A stretch of 64,000 nt of DNA from the NCBI GenBank assembly GCA_965153355.1, contig OZ231127.1:2604001-2668000 (forward strand), in the 5' to 3' direction. Shown here piece by piece: positions 45,672 through 58,799 of this stretch. The notes beneath the pieces are model-generated. The model was not told the DNA's origin and did not search any database. It saw only the letters and a list, made by a program, of their open reading frames with translations. The stretch is from Flaccisagitta enflata (lineage: Eukaryota; Chaetognatha; Sagittoidea; Aphragmophora). How positions within the stretch are numbered: the first letter of the stretch is position 1; each line of letters starts with the position of its first letter. The position numbers and the translations under genes are program-made.

Positions 45672-46434
45672 CAGGGCATTCAATCTCATTTGACACAAAA
45701 GGAACCTTTATTGTGCTAAAACTATTTGACTTTTTAGTTTGATTTTTTTTCTCATAAAAGCACTATGTATGACGTTTTTTGTATCAAATTTTCATAGGAG
45801 TGGGTCTTGAAACTCAGCAGAAATCCATGTTATGCAGTAAATTCAACAAAAAAGGTGGTTTTCTCGCAAATTTTGACTTAAAAAATACAAAAAATTCAAT
45901 GTGTTTCAAACTTCAGATGCTTGATTAGAGTCAAGTGACAAATGCTAAGACCCCAATGTTAGGAATAGCCAGGTTTTATGAAAGGACAGTGAATTTTAAG
46001 CAAATAGTAACTATCAAAATCTTGACAAAAATCTTTAAGAAACTTAATCAAAGATTGTTTTTTTTTCAATAAAAAGGAAAATAGTTGATCATGATGAAAT
46101 TTCAAAGAATTGTTTGTTTCAGATACAAAAACTATATGAAATTATCTGCCATTCTAGACCAATCTCACATCTGTAGCTCAAAGCATTTAGAAATGAGAGC
46201 AGTTTAAAGATGAAAGGTCAGAACCACAAAGTCAAATAAAACATCCCATCTCATTATGACATCTTACACTTTAAAATGGGTTATCTCCTAAACTAATTGA
46301 CCCAGTACCATGAAATTTGGACACAAAAAACGTCACATGTAGTTCTTTAGGGAGAAAAAAAAATCAAATTGAAAAGTAGGTTAGTTTTTGCACAGCATAG
46401 GTTCTTTTCGTGTCAAATGAGATTGAAGACCCTG
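45672..46434. mobile_element. TIR element with TA flanks, CAGGGCATTCAATCTC ends
   Basis: The inverted ends CAGGG..TTCAATCTCATTTGAC share at least 120 bp with divergence, flanked by TA on both sides (45670-45671, 46435-46436). Non-coding. A TA duplication fits Tc1/mariner-type mobilisation. Confidence 0.75.
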
Positions 46435-46451
46435 TAAAAAGGATCTATATC

Positions 46452-46632
46452 CAGTCAAATGAATCCCGCTCTAACGGATTTCTGGGGACCAAAATATTTT
46501 ATCTGTTAAAGGCAGAATTTTGTTATAGCCACTAAAAGAAATAATGGAAAACTTTATCAAAGGACCATAAAATGGTATCTGTTATAGGCGAAACTCCGCT
46601 AAAAGCGGGTCCGTTGGAGCCAGGTTCAACTG
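46452..46632. mobile_element. Tigger/pogo-like MITE
   Basis: Ends CAGTCAAATGAATCCCGCTC and (inverted) CAGTTGAACCTGGCTCC, with CTAACGGA/CAACGGA motifs; 181 bp. Related ends lie near 40668 and 41033. Confidence 0.55.
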
Positions 46633-47330
46633 TATAATGTCAGGGGAATTTGATTCTTCGATAGTCATTGCATAGACAGAGCATAATGATTGAAAAATAA
46701 GGATCAGTATCAGTGATATCTTGAAAGAAAAGAAAGACTCCGGATCATCCTGTCCAAAACGCCCTCCAAATTTACTTTTCTTGGTTGATTGGAGTATGTC
46801 AGTTTGATATTGACTTACTAATTTTTTTCCAACCCGGCATGTTTCTAACGATGAGCAAATTTGAAGCGATTCATGAGTCATGAAATTTCTCTTATTAAGC
46901 GTTTTTAAAGTCTGGTAATGTCGAAATCCCAATGGCCAACAACTCATCTAACTTACTTTTGCAAGTTATGAGGTTCGATGATCTATCTTTTCCTAATCCT
47001 GACAAGGATGCTCAAGTTTGGTCATTGAAAACCCGATGTATCATTCTCAACGAGTTTGCGTGCTTTTTCACAATTTGCAGCGATCACGTTCACCGACCTC
47101 CTTCGGATCCTTGCAACCCTAACATTGGTTATTCAATGTCTGGTCCGCTTTATTAACAATCTGATTTCCAAAGGTCGATGATATGTGATAGGGTAGCTTG
47201 AAAGACCATTTTAATTTGCGCTTAAGCAATGAAAACCTCCGAGGCCAACAGAAAGTTAAGTAACACAAATAGAAATATCAGATCAGGGTCAATGACACAT
47301 TCTGACGTCATAAAGTCATCATGGGGGGGG
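46633..47330. other. non-coding spacer
   Basis: Short frames only, no domain or splice-bounded EGF motif on either strand. Confidence 0.45.
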
Positions 47331-47332
47331 GG

Positions 47333-47357
47333 GAAATGACTGTCAGACAGATAGATC

Positions 47358-47441
<84 letters not shown>

Positions 47442-47521
47442 TAAACCCTAAATTTGCCGGGAAAATGACTGTCAGACCGATTGATCAAATGAGAGAGAGA
47501 TATGAACCCTAAATTTGCCGG
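47333..47521. repeat. two-copy tandem duplication, one copy with expanded (GA)n
   Basis: AAATGACTGTCAGAC..GATCAAA..GAGAGAGA..AACCCTAAATTTGCCGGG occurs twice. In the first copy the GA run is about 85 bp (47358-47443), in the second about 8 bp. Confidence 0.85.
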
Positions 47522-47607
47522 GTAATTTCGCCTTTGACGCGATTAAGTTCGAAAATTGATCACACTCACGGGGCTATCGTTCTATCGTTTTCTCTTTGAT
47601 CATAATA

Positions 47608-48305
47608 CACTTTTTTTTTATAAGCACGCTTCTTTTTTGGCTGAGGCTGAGCGTGCTTAGCAAAATCTCATTTTAGAATCTGAAATGTGCTTAAATGCGT
47701 GCTTATCATTTATCAGTGAGTAATTATCCTATTCAGTATAGAACAAAGTACACAGTAGGGTATAGAAAACAGTTTAGCATAGAGTATTTTATAGTATAGG
47801 ATAAAATATACTGTAAATATAATAATGATTGTGTTTTGTATAAGAAAATATACAGTATCTCTCAGATGTTGTCCTATTTTCATATAAACCATGGGATGAG
47901 ATTAGTATCTTGATCTACTATAAACTTTTTAGATTTTTAGAGTTATCTAGTAACATAATATATTATTCTTTTTATGTGGTCCTTTTTACAGCAATAATTT
48001 TTTTTAACAATAGTATCTAAGCAATAATATTCTTAAATATTGTTAGAAATTCAATTATTTCTATCAATATCAAAATTCTGAATATACTGACAAATTGTTA
48101 ATATTGATAATTTCAATTTCTATCAAAGTTTCCATTACTTTTGTGAAATTCCAAGCAAAGATGTCTAGAAATTGGCATACTTTTATAAATTTACCAAAAT
48201 TTTTTTTTCAAATCGGAAATCTCAGCTTGGAGTGTGCTTAGCAATGTGCTTAAATTTTCTCAATATCTGAGGCTGGGCGTGCTTATAAAGGAGGTGCTTA
48301 TATAA
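47608..48305. mobile_element. TIR element with TTTTATAAGCACG ends
   Basis: ACTTTTTTTTTATAAGCACG at the left and its inverted counterpart at the right, both followed inward by GAGGCTG(A/G)GCGTGCTTA motifs. The interior is AT-rich. Confidence 0.6.
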
Positions 48306-48330
48306 AAACAAGTCATCCAAGGATCGCACA

Positions 48331-48861
48331 TGGTCAGCGGTACCCGATGCCCTGCTTGGAGTCATCAGCTGAAGAAGTTGAGTGAGAGCAGGGCAGCGGC
48401 CCTAAAGGACCGATGTCCTGTAGGACACAGGGATGAATTTCCTTACGTCCTGAGATTCCTGAGAAGGCAAAGTTCTGGCATTTTGGACAATTTTCCATGA
48501 TATTCAATGGGAGTTTTCATTTTTTTTACAATTTTTTATCTATAATCCATGTTATTCAATGAGAATTTCATCTTTTTTTCATTTTTTTATCAATCTTCCA
48601 TGTTATTCAATAGGAATTTTGCATTCTTTTTATTTTTTATCAATTTTCCATATTATTTGGTAGGAAATTTATATTTTTCTATTTTTTTGTAATTTTTCCA
48701 TATTATTCAATGGGATGTTTTCATTTTGTCATTTTCCCATGTTATTCAATGGGAATTTGAGAATTGAGAAACTTGGGGGATGTAGGTACGTACGGACGGA
48801 CGGACGTAAGGAAATTCACCCCTGTGTCCTACAGGACATCGGCCTTTTGGGGCCGCTGCCC
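48331..48861. mobile_element. fold-back element, GCAGCGGCCCC family, copy 2
   Basis: Tail GGTCAGCGGTACCCGATGCC, then GGGCAGCGGCCCTAAAGG and ATGTCCTGTAGGACACAGGG, matched in inverse at 48800-48861. The interior consists of 50-60 bp units around TATTCAATGGGAATTTT, unlike copy 1. Confidence 0.8.
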
Positions 48862-48942
48862 AAAAAAGTGTATTCAAGTCTCTTGCCTAGGAATTTGAAA
48901 TTGACTTCGATTCCGCGCAAGGGGACATTGTTATCACAGGAA

Positions 48943-49152
48943 AACAAGGCCAAGTAGGCCAACGATGCGTCCTCTATGAATGAACGTTTTTTTTATGAAT
49001 GAATGTTGTTTTTTAATGAAAGAATGAATGAATGAATGATTGAATGAATGGTCAAATGAAAGAATGAGTGAGAGAGTTAGTTGGTGCTAGTTTTTGTATG
49101 AAAGAGACTCAGATTTAGTGATTGAAACGTTTGCATGACGGACCGACGGACT
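48943..49152 (-). mobile_element. HINE-like element, GATGCG type, end replaced by (GA)n
   Basis: AACAAGGCCAAGTAGGCC, CAACGATGCGTCC subterminal, GAATGAATG interior and GACGGACCGACGGACTCTTA. It runs directly into the (GA)n at 49154 where CTCTTATAGAG and the hairpin should be. Confidence 0.65.
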
Positions 49153-49153
49153 C

Positions 49154-49154
49154 T

Positions 49155-49219
<65 letters not shown>
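49154..49219. repeat. (GA)n microsatellite
   Basis: About 66 bp; a further GA tract (about 40 bp) lies at 49490-49530. Confidence 0.95.
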
Positions 49220-49223
<4 letters not shown>

Positions 49224-49486
49224 TGAATGAATGAATGGTTTAATGGTTTAATACATCCGCGAGACAGTTTTCATGTCTAAGGGAGTCGGTTCATTTCAAA
49301 GATATTAGATTCTTCCTCGATTCCTTGGCTTGTGCTAGTAGTTAAATACATACATGCATACAGACAGGTGACAGACATACAGACAGATCTTTTTCAAGAT
49401 AAGAATTTCGAAGAGGTTTTTAGTGCTGAGCGGAATGTCTTCCTCGTAACGCATCCGTTGATCTGCATTTTGGAATTCAGCCCGTC

Positions 49487-49530
<44 letters not shown>

Positions 49531-49532
<2 letters not shown>

Positions 49533-49846
49533 AGAGAGTCTTTTCCTCCTTCATGAAGCTTCAGTGCAATTTGCGAGCCTCCGGAACGCAGATCTTGGCC
49601 TTTGAAATCCAGACGGTCAGACCCTAATTCCTACTTTTGGCAACTCTTCCCAGATCTCGGCGACGAAACAGGCGAATGCACTGAAAAACGTTTTACGGAA
49701 CTTTGTCCCTTTTCTCACACTGCCCTGCTTCCACTATTGCAGGGCACGAGTACGGCTGATCACAAATATTTGGACTGGATTTCGCTATTTTTAAAAGGCC
49801 AAGCTCAAATCGATAAAGAAAGACAAGAATGACTCCCTGCACTTAA
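49531..49846. other. non-coding spacer
   Basis: A frame at 49602-49832 has no recognised domain. CCCTGCTTCC..GGGCACGAGTACGGCTGATC at 49724-49762 is the tail of a GCAGCGGCCCC-family element. Confidence 0.45.
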
Positions 49847-50211
49847 CAGTCGGTGGACAAAACATAATAGGTATATAGATCATTCATATATCCTATATAT
49901 ATATCATATACATATTATACATAATAGATATACATATCATACCATTATCTAACTTACTGAAAATAAATGAAATTTTGTATGCAACAACTAATAGTTGAAA
50001 TTACAGCTGGCTGTAATCTTACAAAATTGGAGCAATACAGCTGGCTGTAATTCTAACAACTCATCATTGCAAACAACATTCTGTTTATTACAGTCAGCTG
50101 TAATTTTGATAATTCGTTGTTACATGCATTACTCTGTTTATAGCCAGTAAGTTAGATCAAAATCAACGGTATGATATATATACATACCTATTACTTTTTG
50201 TCCACTGACTG
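49847..50211. mobile_element. MITE flanked by TTAA
   Basis: CAGTCGGTGGACAAAA and inverted TTTTTGTCCACTGACTG ends, each flanked by TTAA (49843-49846 and 50212-50215), the piggyBac/Kolobok-type target. Inside are three TACAGCTGGCTGTAAT-like palindromic motifs. Confidence 0.85.
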
Positions 50212-50524
50212 TTAAGGGCCACTTAGAGGGAGGCAATGAAATTGGAAACGGAGAAATTCCAATCGCATTTTAAAATGCCACAATTCCAGACTGGCCTTGG
50301 TCTTAGTATTGATTTTTTCATGACTGCATTTTTTTTCTTCTTTTTATTTGGAAGGCCGAAATTGGAAACTTGTACTTTTAAGTTTCGATTGGATTACAAA
50401 AACACGCTATTTCCCCCTTCCGATATCATATATTCCATTCAACTACAAGTCCGTTCGTCATTTTGTCTGTCAATTAGTCCGTCCATTTTTACAATTTTTG
50501 GTTGCGTGTACCTGATCATCGTCT

Positions 50525-50662
50525 GTGAGACACAGAGACACAGAGACACAGGACATAGAGACGCATAGACACAGAGACGCAGAGACACAGAGGAGCAGAG
50601 ACACAGAGGAGCAGAGGAGCAGAGACACATAGTAGCAGAGACACATAGGAGCAGAGACACAG
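50525..50662. repeat. AGACACAGAGGAGC minisatellite
   Basis: AGAGACACAG / GAGGAGCAG units, about 12; Cys/Leu/Ser frames on minus are artefacts. Confidence 0.85.
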
Positions 50663-50862
50663 GGGTGAATCTCCTATAAACACATAGTTGGATTTACGCT
50701 TTGTTTACTCTACTCGAAGTTTTTGTTTCCTTATTTGTATTTTGGAGACCTAAAGATATAAGGATCTTTAGTTAAATCTTAAGATATAAAGTTCTTAAGT
50801 TAAAGATTCGATATCAAGCTGCGCTGGTTAATGACCTCTCCCTTAGTCCCTTTAAAGAAATT

Positions 50863-51062
50863 GTTAGTGGCGTGCTACGCGACTCTACTCCCCGCTTTGT
50901 CGGTCCGTCCGTCGGTCCATCAGCCCGTCACACTTTACTTTTTTTGTTTTGTTTTTTTGCGGTCTTTGGCCTCACTGCTCCGGCCCAAATGATCAAGTGC
51001 CCTAAAATACGGCCCCTGCCCACCTGTACGCGACTGGCGTAGCCGTGTATCCGGCCTTATTT
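50863..51062 (+). mobile_element. HINE-like element, GTCGCG type
   Basis: Hairpin AGTGGCGTGCTACGCGACT, CTCTACTCCCCGCTTTGTCG, GTCCGTCCGTCGGTCC, TTTTTGCGGTCTTTGGCCTC, GCCCCTGCCCACCTG, subterminal TACGCGACTGG, end CGTGTATCCGGCC. Confidence 0.85.
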
Positions 51063-51770
51063 CACTAGTGGTTGGATGGTTGGTCCGTTAACCATTGCCT
51101 GTATTTTTTTTTTGTAAGCATAAGTTTTGCGGTTTTCAATGCAAATGGTTTTTCTTGGTTGTCAATTGAGTCAATGGCTGATAATGGTTGTAAATTGAGC
51201 CGATGGTTTCTAAGTCAATTTTGGACAATGGAAACAAGCAAGTAGTAAAGAAAGTGAGCAACAAGTGGACAAAACAAAATAGGTGAATAACTATTAACCA
51301 ACGCTGTTAGTTTGGATCCAACCCACTGGTAATAAACAAAATGTTGTTCGAAACATCTGGTTTTCTAAATCACAACTCATACATACGGACGGACTAACGG
51401 ACTGATGGACACAAGTCTTACAGGAGTGCGTCTTAAGATAAGTTTTCAGGTCATTATCCTAATACAAAAACTATTGCACCAAGAAGCTTTGTACATTTTT
51501 GGGTTCTACGTGTCCGTCTCTGGTCTCTGGTGGGAGGCATTAAATCACTCAGCTCTCAGTTCTCAGCTCTCAGCTCTCAATCCCAAATCAAATCTTTGAG
51601 AAATTCGAGATTTCAGTCTTCTTAGGCGGTATTTTAATTACAGCATTTGTCTTGAACTTCTCCATCATTATCCTTCCATAAAATACAAAAGGAATTTCTT
51701 GCGTAATTCTTATTCTGTTCTGCAGAGAGAAATTTAACTTTTCTCATCTGATACTTTTAGATGACTGTCT
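51063..51770. other. non-coding spacer
   Basis: GTGGACAAAACAAAATAGG at 51266 is a solitary end of the TTAA MITE. Nothing else is supported. Confidence 0.45.
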
Positions 51771-51899
51771 ATTTGACTGGTCTGTCCAGTCTTTCTGTCG
51801 GTCTGAATTCTGAAACAGATTTTTTGGCTGTCTGTCCGTCGTTTGGTTGTGCTTACTCCCCGATTTGTCTGGCTGTCTGTCTCTATGTCTGCCTGTCCG

Positions 51900-52100
<201 letters not shown>

Positions 52101-52202
52101 TTGCCAGTTTGTTTACGCAATTTTTTTTTCTCTCATAATAAAATTTGAACTTGATCTTGGAAGAGTTCATTGGCCTTGATGACTTCATCCCTCCTACTAA
52201 GT

Positions 52203-52280
<78 letters not shown>

Positions 52281-52683
52281 GGTGACTACCCCTTCGATCC
52301 CTTATACACAGTAGTGTTTGCATATAATCGTTGAGGCGTTTAAGTGTCGAAAGCGTTGAGAGCTCATACAAAGGGTGAACGACCACGAAAAAAATGATTA
52401 AAAGTGAATTTAGTTTCTTCTGCTCTCAGGGTACGTGTCAGCCCACAAGGCATCAGCCCTATGCGACTCTTTATATTTTATTTTACGTCTCAAAAAGCTG
52501 TCGCAACTCTTCGATAAATGTTTTGTTAATTTAATGTTGAATTTAGTGGGTGCAGTGCGACAGTTAGGCAGAAGCAGTAACTTAAACACGACTCGCAAAC
52601 AGATAGAGATAGACAAATAGATGACCAGACCGACTGACCAACCGACCGATCCTCCGACTCAACAACATTCAGAGTCGTTCCCA

Positions 52684-52685
<2 letters not shown>

Positions 52686-52770
<85 letters not shown>

Positions 52771-52776
52771 CACACA
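52686..52776. repeat. (CA)n microsatellite
   Basis: About 90 bp. Confidence 0.95.
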
Positions 52777-53029
52777 TGCATACGATGGAAAGACAGCCTT
52801 TTATGTCTTATAGAGTACTTTTGCCAAATATTTAATCTGGTTACATTGGAATTACATACGATCAAGAAAGAATTTTCAAAAAAGACTCTCCGGTTCATTA
52901 TACAAATTTTTTTCGTTAATTTGTCCCTTTAAACCATGTTTATCACTCTTCCCACAATTGGTCTTAGAGTAAAGTGACAAACTCTTTAGACTCCAATCCC
53001 TTGGTTCGCATGTTCTTAACTTCTTTCTT

Positions 53030-53645
<616 letters not shown>

Positions 53646-53652
53646 CGCACTA

Positions 53653-54612
53653 ACCTTGGCGACAAAAAAAATGGCGGATTTTTAAAACAGATTCTATCTA
53701 CCTCAATTCAAGAAAAACTTATCAAAATCGGTGATGGTTAGAAAGCTCTTCGAAAGATCTTTTATTTGAGTTGTGTCTGAAAATTTTAACTCAAACGGTT
53801 TAGAAGCTAGAGCAATTTGAACATGACTACTCTTTTTCTAGACTGCCAGTGACTCCATAGAAGGGAATTTGGAAAAAAGTTAAAATCTTAAAAAATGATT
53901 GAAGTTTTGGTCTAATTTCTACAAAATCTTAGGTGGTAGGTCAGGTGTATGTCTTCTGATATCACTTCAATTTTCCTGCTAATCGGATGATTTTTACTAG
54001 GGTTTTCATGATTTTATATTCTAGATCTCAATAGAATATACTAAAACTAAAGTGGTTTAATGTTATTGCATTTACTTCACTGCTGAATTGATAAAACCTC
54101 TCCTGTGCTGTTCCAACTTGAATATCATACTCAGAGCTTCAAAACCATCATGAATTTAATATGATTTTTGTCAAAACTTGATAATAAAAATCCTTCAAAA
54201 AAACAATGTTGTCATCTCATTGACGCTCAGATTTCTAGAAGATTTCAAGCTCTTTCTCATGATGAAAATGATAGAAAAAATTGTCCGATTTTTAGATTTT
54301 TTGAGGAGCTGTTAGGGGAAGGTATTCAGCGCTTCCAGTTCAATTTTCATCAAAATCAGAGAATTTTTACTATGGTTTTAAGATGATTGTTTTTTATCAC
54401 TCATTCTTGACATGACATTAGAGCAGAAATGGAGTAGTCAAGTTCAAACTGCGGTAGCTTCTAAACCGTTTGAGTTAAAAATTCCAGACACGACTCAAAT
54501 GATAGATCTTTCGAAGAGCTTTCTAACAATCACCAATTTTAATAAGTTTTTATTAGATTAAGGTAGATAGAATCTGTTTTGAAAAATCCGCCATTTTTTT
54601 TGTCGCCAAGGT
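53653..54612. mobile_element. TIR element with TA flanks, ACCTTGGCGAC ends
   Basis: Inverted repeats of about 190 bp (ACCTTGGCGACAAAAAAAAT at the ends, continuing through GATTCTATCTACCT and AACCGTTT), TA on both sides (53651-53652, 54613-54614). The 72-codon frame at 54168 has no recognised domain. Tc1/mariner-type non-autonomous element. Confidence 0.82.
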
Positions 54613-54643
54613 TATCCGGTCCTTTTTTAACTTATGTTTTCCC

Positions 54644-54831
54644 TTTTTAGTTGCGGACACGCAACTCTATGAGAGGCTTTGTCCGTCCGTCCGTCCGTCC
54701 GTCCGTCCGTCGGTCGGTCCGTTGGTCGGTTGGTCGGTTGGTCCGTCACGCTCGAGTTGAAAAGTGGGAAAATGCGCATTTCCGCCCCTGCCCACCCGTC
54801 CGCAACTGGTGGCCGTGTATCCGGCCTTGTT
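54644..54831 (+). mobile_element. HINE-like element, GTTGCGGAC type (best example)
   Basis: Hairpin AGTTGCGgacaCGCAACT after TTTTT, then CTCTATGAGAGGCTTTGTCC, (GTCC)n, CCCCTGCCCACCC, GTCCGCAACTGG (reverse complement of the hairpin arm) and the end CGTGTATCCGGCCTTGTT. Confidence 0.88.
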
Positions 54832-55134
54832 TCGGGCTTTATCCCCGTACTGCACTAGCAGCTGTCCCACCCCCGCGCAGGATTCAAATCTTAAGCCTTT
54901 GAAATAGGGCGAGGGTGCCACTGAACATACAGGTTCTCCCACCAGCACATGCATATACTGCTTAGCTCTCCAAAGAATTCCTTAGTCGCTTCGACTCTTC
55001 CTGTATCACTCACCAGTCACCAACCTCTCTCGTCGACCTTTCACCTACTTTTTTGAGTTCAAAGACCGCCCATTTCCTTTGTTTAAATGGCTACCCCTTA
55101 CGCTCATTTCTACCTCTCCATTCTGCCTTTTACC

Positions 55135-55683
55135 CACGCCACGGGGGAGGCTTTCATAGGTCAAGAAAAATTCTCGGTCATAATAGCAAGTGGTTTGGGC
55201 CTCAGGAAGGTTGACTTTATCACCACATACCAAAACGAAAATTTTTTTATAATGCCGTAAAAAGCCGTAAAATTGGCATTTTTGACAGTTTTTTTCGTCC
55301 AAAACTGCCGCTTTGGTTAAAAGATGGGCAAATAATCATTGTTTGCCCATTTTTTGACTACAGCGGTGGTTTTGGGCCAAGAAAACTGTCAAAAATGCCC
55401 TTTTTACGGCATTTTACGGCGTAAGATGATACTAAATGATGACGGGTGCCAAATAATTATTGTTTGCCCATCTTTTGACCATAGCGGCGGCTTTGGACTA
55501 AAAAACTCAAAAATGCCAATTTTACAGCTTTTTACGGCATTTTACGGCATTTTGAAAATATTTTGAAGTAAAAAAATTTTCGTTTTGGTATTAAGTGATT
55601 AAGTGAACCTTCCTGAAGCCCAAATCACTCACCATTATGACCGAGAATTTTTCCTGACCTATGAAAACCTCCCCCGTGGCGTG
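55135..55683. mobile_element. fold-back element, CACGCCACGGGGGAGG ends
   Basis: CACGCCACGGGGGAGGCTTT and its inverse at 55664-55683; arms of over 100 bp, with further internal inverted units around TTTTTACGGCATTTTACGGC and TTGTTTGCCCATC. Confidence 0.85.
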
Positions 55684-55689
55684 TACCCA

Positions 55690-55972
55690 GGGGTGTATAA
55701 AATTGAGTGGCTTTTGATTTTTTTCCCCCCTGCCTTTGATTTTCTACCCCGCGATGCATCGCGGCGTGTTACAAAATCTATGATTTCTTCCCAATAAAGC
55801 AATAAAACAGTATATTTAAGGTTTAAATTGTGTTTTACTAATCAAGTTTTATGATTTGGTACTGCCAAAAGTTATATTTTCCCCAAATTTTCTTTTTTTC
55901 TCTTTTTTCCCCATTCCTTTCCCAACCCCATCTCCAAACCCTTTGATTTTCCCAAATCAATTATATACAGGC
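55690..55972. mobile_element. MITE, GGGGTGTATAAA family
   Basis: AGGGGTGTATAAAATTGAG at the left and the inverse (TCAATTATATACAGGCC) at the right, with TTTTGATT motifs inside both arms. Confidence 0.7.
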
Positions 55973-56506
55973 CTGCTTTTACCTAAGCTCTTCAGTTCTT
56001 TACTATTGTGAGTTCATAGAACGCCCATCTTGTTTGAAAAGTTACCCCTTCGACTCCTTCCTAGGTTACCCCTTATGCTCTTGCCACTCTATTCTACCTT
56101 TCACCAAAGCCCCTCAGTTCCCACTTTGGTGAGTGTATTGACCACCCATTTTCGTTGTTTGAAAAGCTGCCCCTTCGGCTCTTTTCAAAGCTACCCCTTA
56201 TGCTCATTCCACTCCATTCTATCTTTCACCAAAGCCCTTCAGTTTCCCACTTTTGTGAGCTCATTGACCGTCCATTTTCCTTGTTTGAAAATTTACCCCT
56301 TAGGCTCTTTTCAATGCTACCCCTTAAGCCACTCTAAAAAGTTATTCCACCTTTCACCAAGACCCTTCAGTTCTCTACTCTTGTGAGTTCATTGACCGCG
56401 CATTTTCCATATTTGACAAGCTTTTCTCGCTCACCGTCAATGTGGATGATGGCGATGATGACGATGAGAATAATGAGAGCGCTCGGTTTTCACAGCAACG
56501 TCAAAC

Positions 56507-56657
56507 AACAAGGCCGGATACACGGCAGGACAGTCGCGGACGGTTAGGCGGGAGCAGTAATGCTAAAACTGCTCGCAATTCAGAAATGTGACCGACAGAC
56601 GGACCGACGGACCGACCGACACGGCAAGGTGTAGAGTCGCGTGTCCGCGACTAAAAA
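56507..56657 (-). mobile_element. HINE-like element, GTCGCGGAC type
   Basis: AACAAGGCCGGATACACGG, subterminal ACAGTCGCGGACGG, GGACCGACGGACCGACCG, TGTAGAGTCGCG hairpin GTCGCGTGTCCGCGAC, CTAAAAA. All parts intact. Confidence 0.88.
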
Positions 56658-56691
56658 CGTTATCGATGATAAAAGATTGGAGAATACTCAC

Positions 56692-56876
56692 AGTTTCCAA
56701 TTACTGACACATCGTCGGTAGACATCCCGGCTAAATTGTCGTTTTCGTCGTCATCTTCGTCTTTGTCGTCGTCATCATCGACTTTTTCGTCGTCATCTTC
56801 GTCTTTGTCGTCGTCATCTTCGTCGTCACAATTGTCAGCGTTACTGTCATCGTCATCGTAATCGTCGTTTCTTAAC
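56692..56876 (-). CDS. candidate acidic (Asp-rich) exon
   Basis: Possible acceptor ATTGGAG before 56876, donor GTGAGT after 56692. 185 bp, phase 2 in, phase 1 out. It encodes NDDYDDDDSNADNC, several DDDDKDED repeats and then NLAGMSTDDVSVIGN. Only this frame is open. Joining it to exon 59567-59790 is in phase; joining it directly to 45405 creates a stop. It could be a repeat-derived open frame. Confidence 0.4.
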
Positions 56877-57167
56877 CTCCAATTTGGTAATCAATCATCA
56901 TTTGTCAAGGTCCACAACAGACGCGAACGTCAAGCTCTCTCTCGCAAACGAAGTCAGATTAGGGCAATATTCACCATTTTTACCTGAGTCTAAACTCTAA
57001 TGTTCAATTGGCTTAGGCTTTAAAAACTTTGAAAACTAATTGCTTTTTAAAGTGATCTGTCTCTATATTTCATAGACCTTTCATTCAAGATACACAACAC
57101 TCGTAAATCGGACGTTTGAGGGAGGACGTTGACCCCCCAACCTTGAGCTGAGGTTAGACTAAGAGAG

Positions 57168-57343
57168 AACAAGGCCGGATACACGGCCACCAGTTGCGGA
57201 CGGGTGGGCAGGGGTGGAAATGCGCGTTTTCCCACTTTTCGACTCGATCACCTCTACGGACCGACCGACCAACCAACCGTCCAACCAAATGACCGACCGA
57301 CCGACCAACCGACCGACGGACGGACAAAGCCTGCAACTAAAAA
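57168..57343 (-). mobile_element. HINE-like element, GTTGCGGAC type, one hairpin arm lost
   Basis: AACAAGGCCGGATACACGG, CCAGTTGCGGACGGG, GGGCAGGGG, GACCGACCGACC repeats, GCCTGCAACTAAAAA. Confidence 0.82.
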
Positions 57344-57544
57344 TGTTATATCATCGAAAAATCAATCGGTACCTTACCTCGGCGCCCCCCCCCCCACCAC
57401 ACAAACTCTACAGCTTAATACTGTGGCTCCAATTTCAAGATTTATGTGTCTATAATTAAACGGTCTTAAAACTCGGAATGAATCACTTCAGCTGAATAGT
57501 TTTCTCGCTTGAAAAACGATACTTTGTAAAACTTTATAAAAGAT

Positions 57545-57645
57545 ACTTAAAGCCCAAAAAACTTTATAAAAGATACTTAATACTTTATAAAAGATACTTA
57601 ACACTTTATGAAAGTTACTTAAAACATTATAAAAGATACGTTCAT
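57545..57645. repeat. ACTTTATAAAAGATACTTA tandem repeat
   Basis: Four to five units of 20-24 bp. Confidence 0.8.
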
Positions 57646-57778
57646 TCAAAAGCACCTAGTTCTTTTTTCTTTTTTCACTCTGGGAGTTCATTATTTTCAC
57701 GTCAAATCATCAAACAACGCTGGCCCCTGAAGAAGTAATCAAACAACGAAGATAATGATAAGATACGTATGCTGGTTC

Positions 57779-58440
<662 letters not shown>

Positions 58441-58448
58441 GCCATTAC

Positions 58449-58748
58449 CCGTTTCGCAGCGTCTCCCTGTCCATCTATCCAAGCAAGAGCATTCAAAGTC
58501 CTCGTCAACATCTCCTGCTCTTCCTCCTCCACCTCCACCTCCTCCACCTCCTCCTCCACCATTTCTCCTCACCCTCTCCCCGAGTCTCAATCCACCTCCA
58601 TTTCTATCTGTAATCCTGTCATCATCTGTAACCCCGTCTCTGTCTCCATCTCTGTCTCCATCTCTCACTTCGTCCGTGGCACGTCCAACGACCACCATGC
58701 ATTCACCCCCATTGAGACACGGGCTTTTGGAGCATGGAGTTTCTTTGA
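58449..58748 (-). CDS. EGF-domain exon with a long loop insertion
   Basis: Acceptor TCCGGCAG before 58748 (alternative ATTCCAG at about 58793, same phase), donor GTAATG after 58449. 300 bp, phase 1 in and out. It encodes one EGF domain: TPCSKSPCLNGGECMV and FECSCLDRWTGRRCET. About 65 residues are inserted between the third and fourth cysteines: Arg/Asp repeats (DGDRDGDRDG), then a poly-Gly run. Joins in phase to exon 45240-45405 (forming a Glu codon). Confidence 0.78.
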
Positions 58749-58799
58749 CTGCCGGACGAATGTGAACCATGGAAATAGAGGACGGGTTTGGATCTGGAA

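Larger units (their letters stand above)
55010..56420. repeat. tandem array, about 124-bp unit, invaded by two elements
   Basis: Units TCAGTT..TGTGAGTTCATTGACCG..CCATTTTC..TTTGAAAA..CTACCCCTTA..CTACCTTTCACC at about 55015, 55985, 56105, 56230 and 56350. The first and second units are separated by 55135-55972. Confidence 0.75.

Noticed and set aside
46582-46947. 121-codon minus frame
   Set aside because: It starts inside the Tigger-like MITE end and shows no domain, cysteine pattern or splice signals.
54840-54950. tRNA-like T-arm (GATTTGAATCC on minus)
   Set aside because: No matching acceptor, D-arm or anticodon arm could be placed around it.
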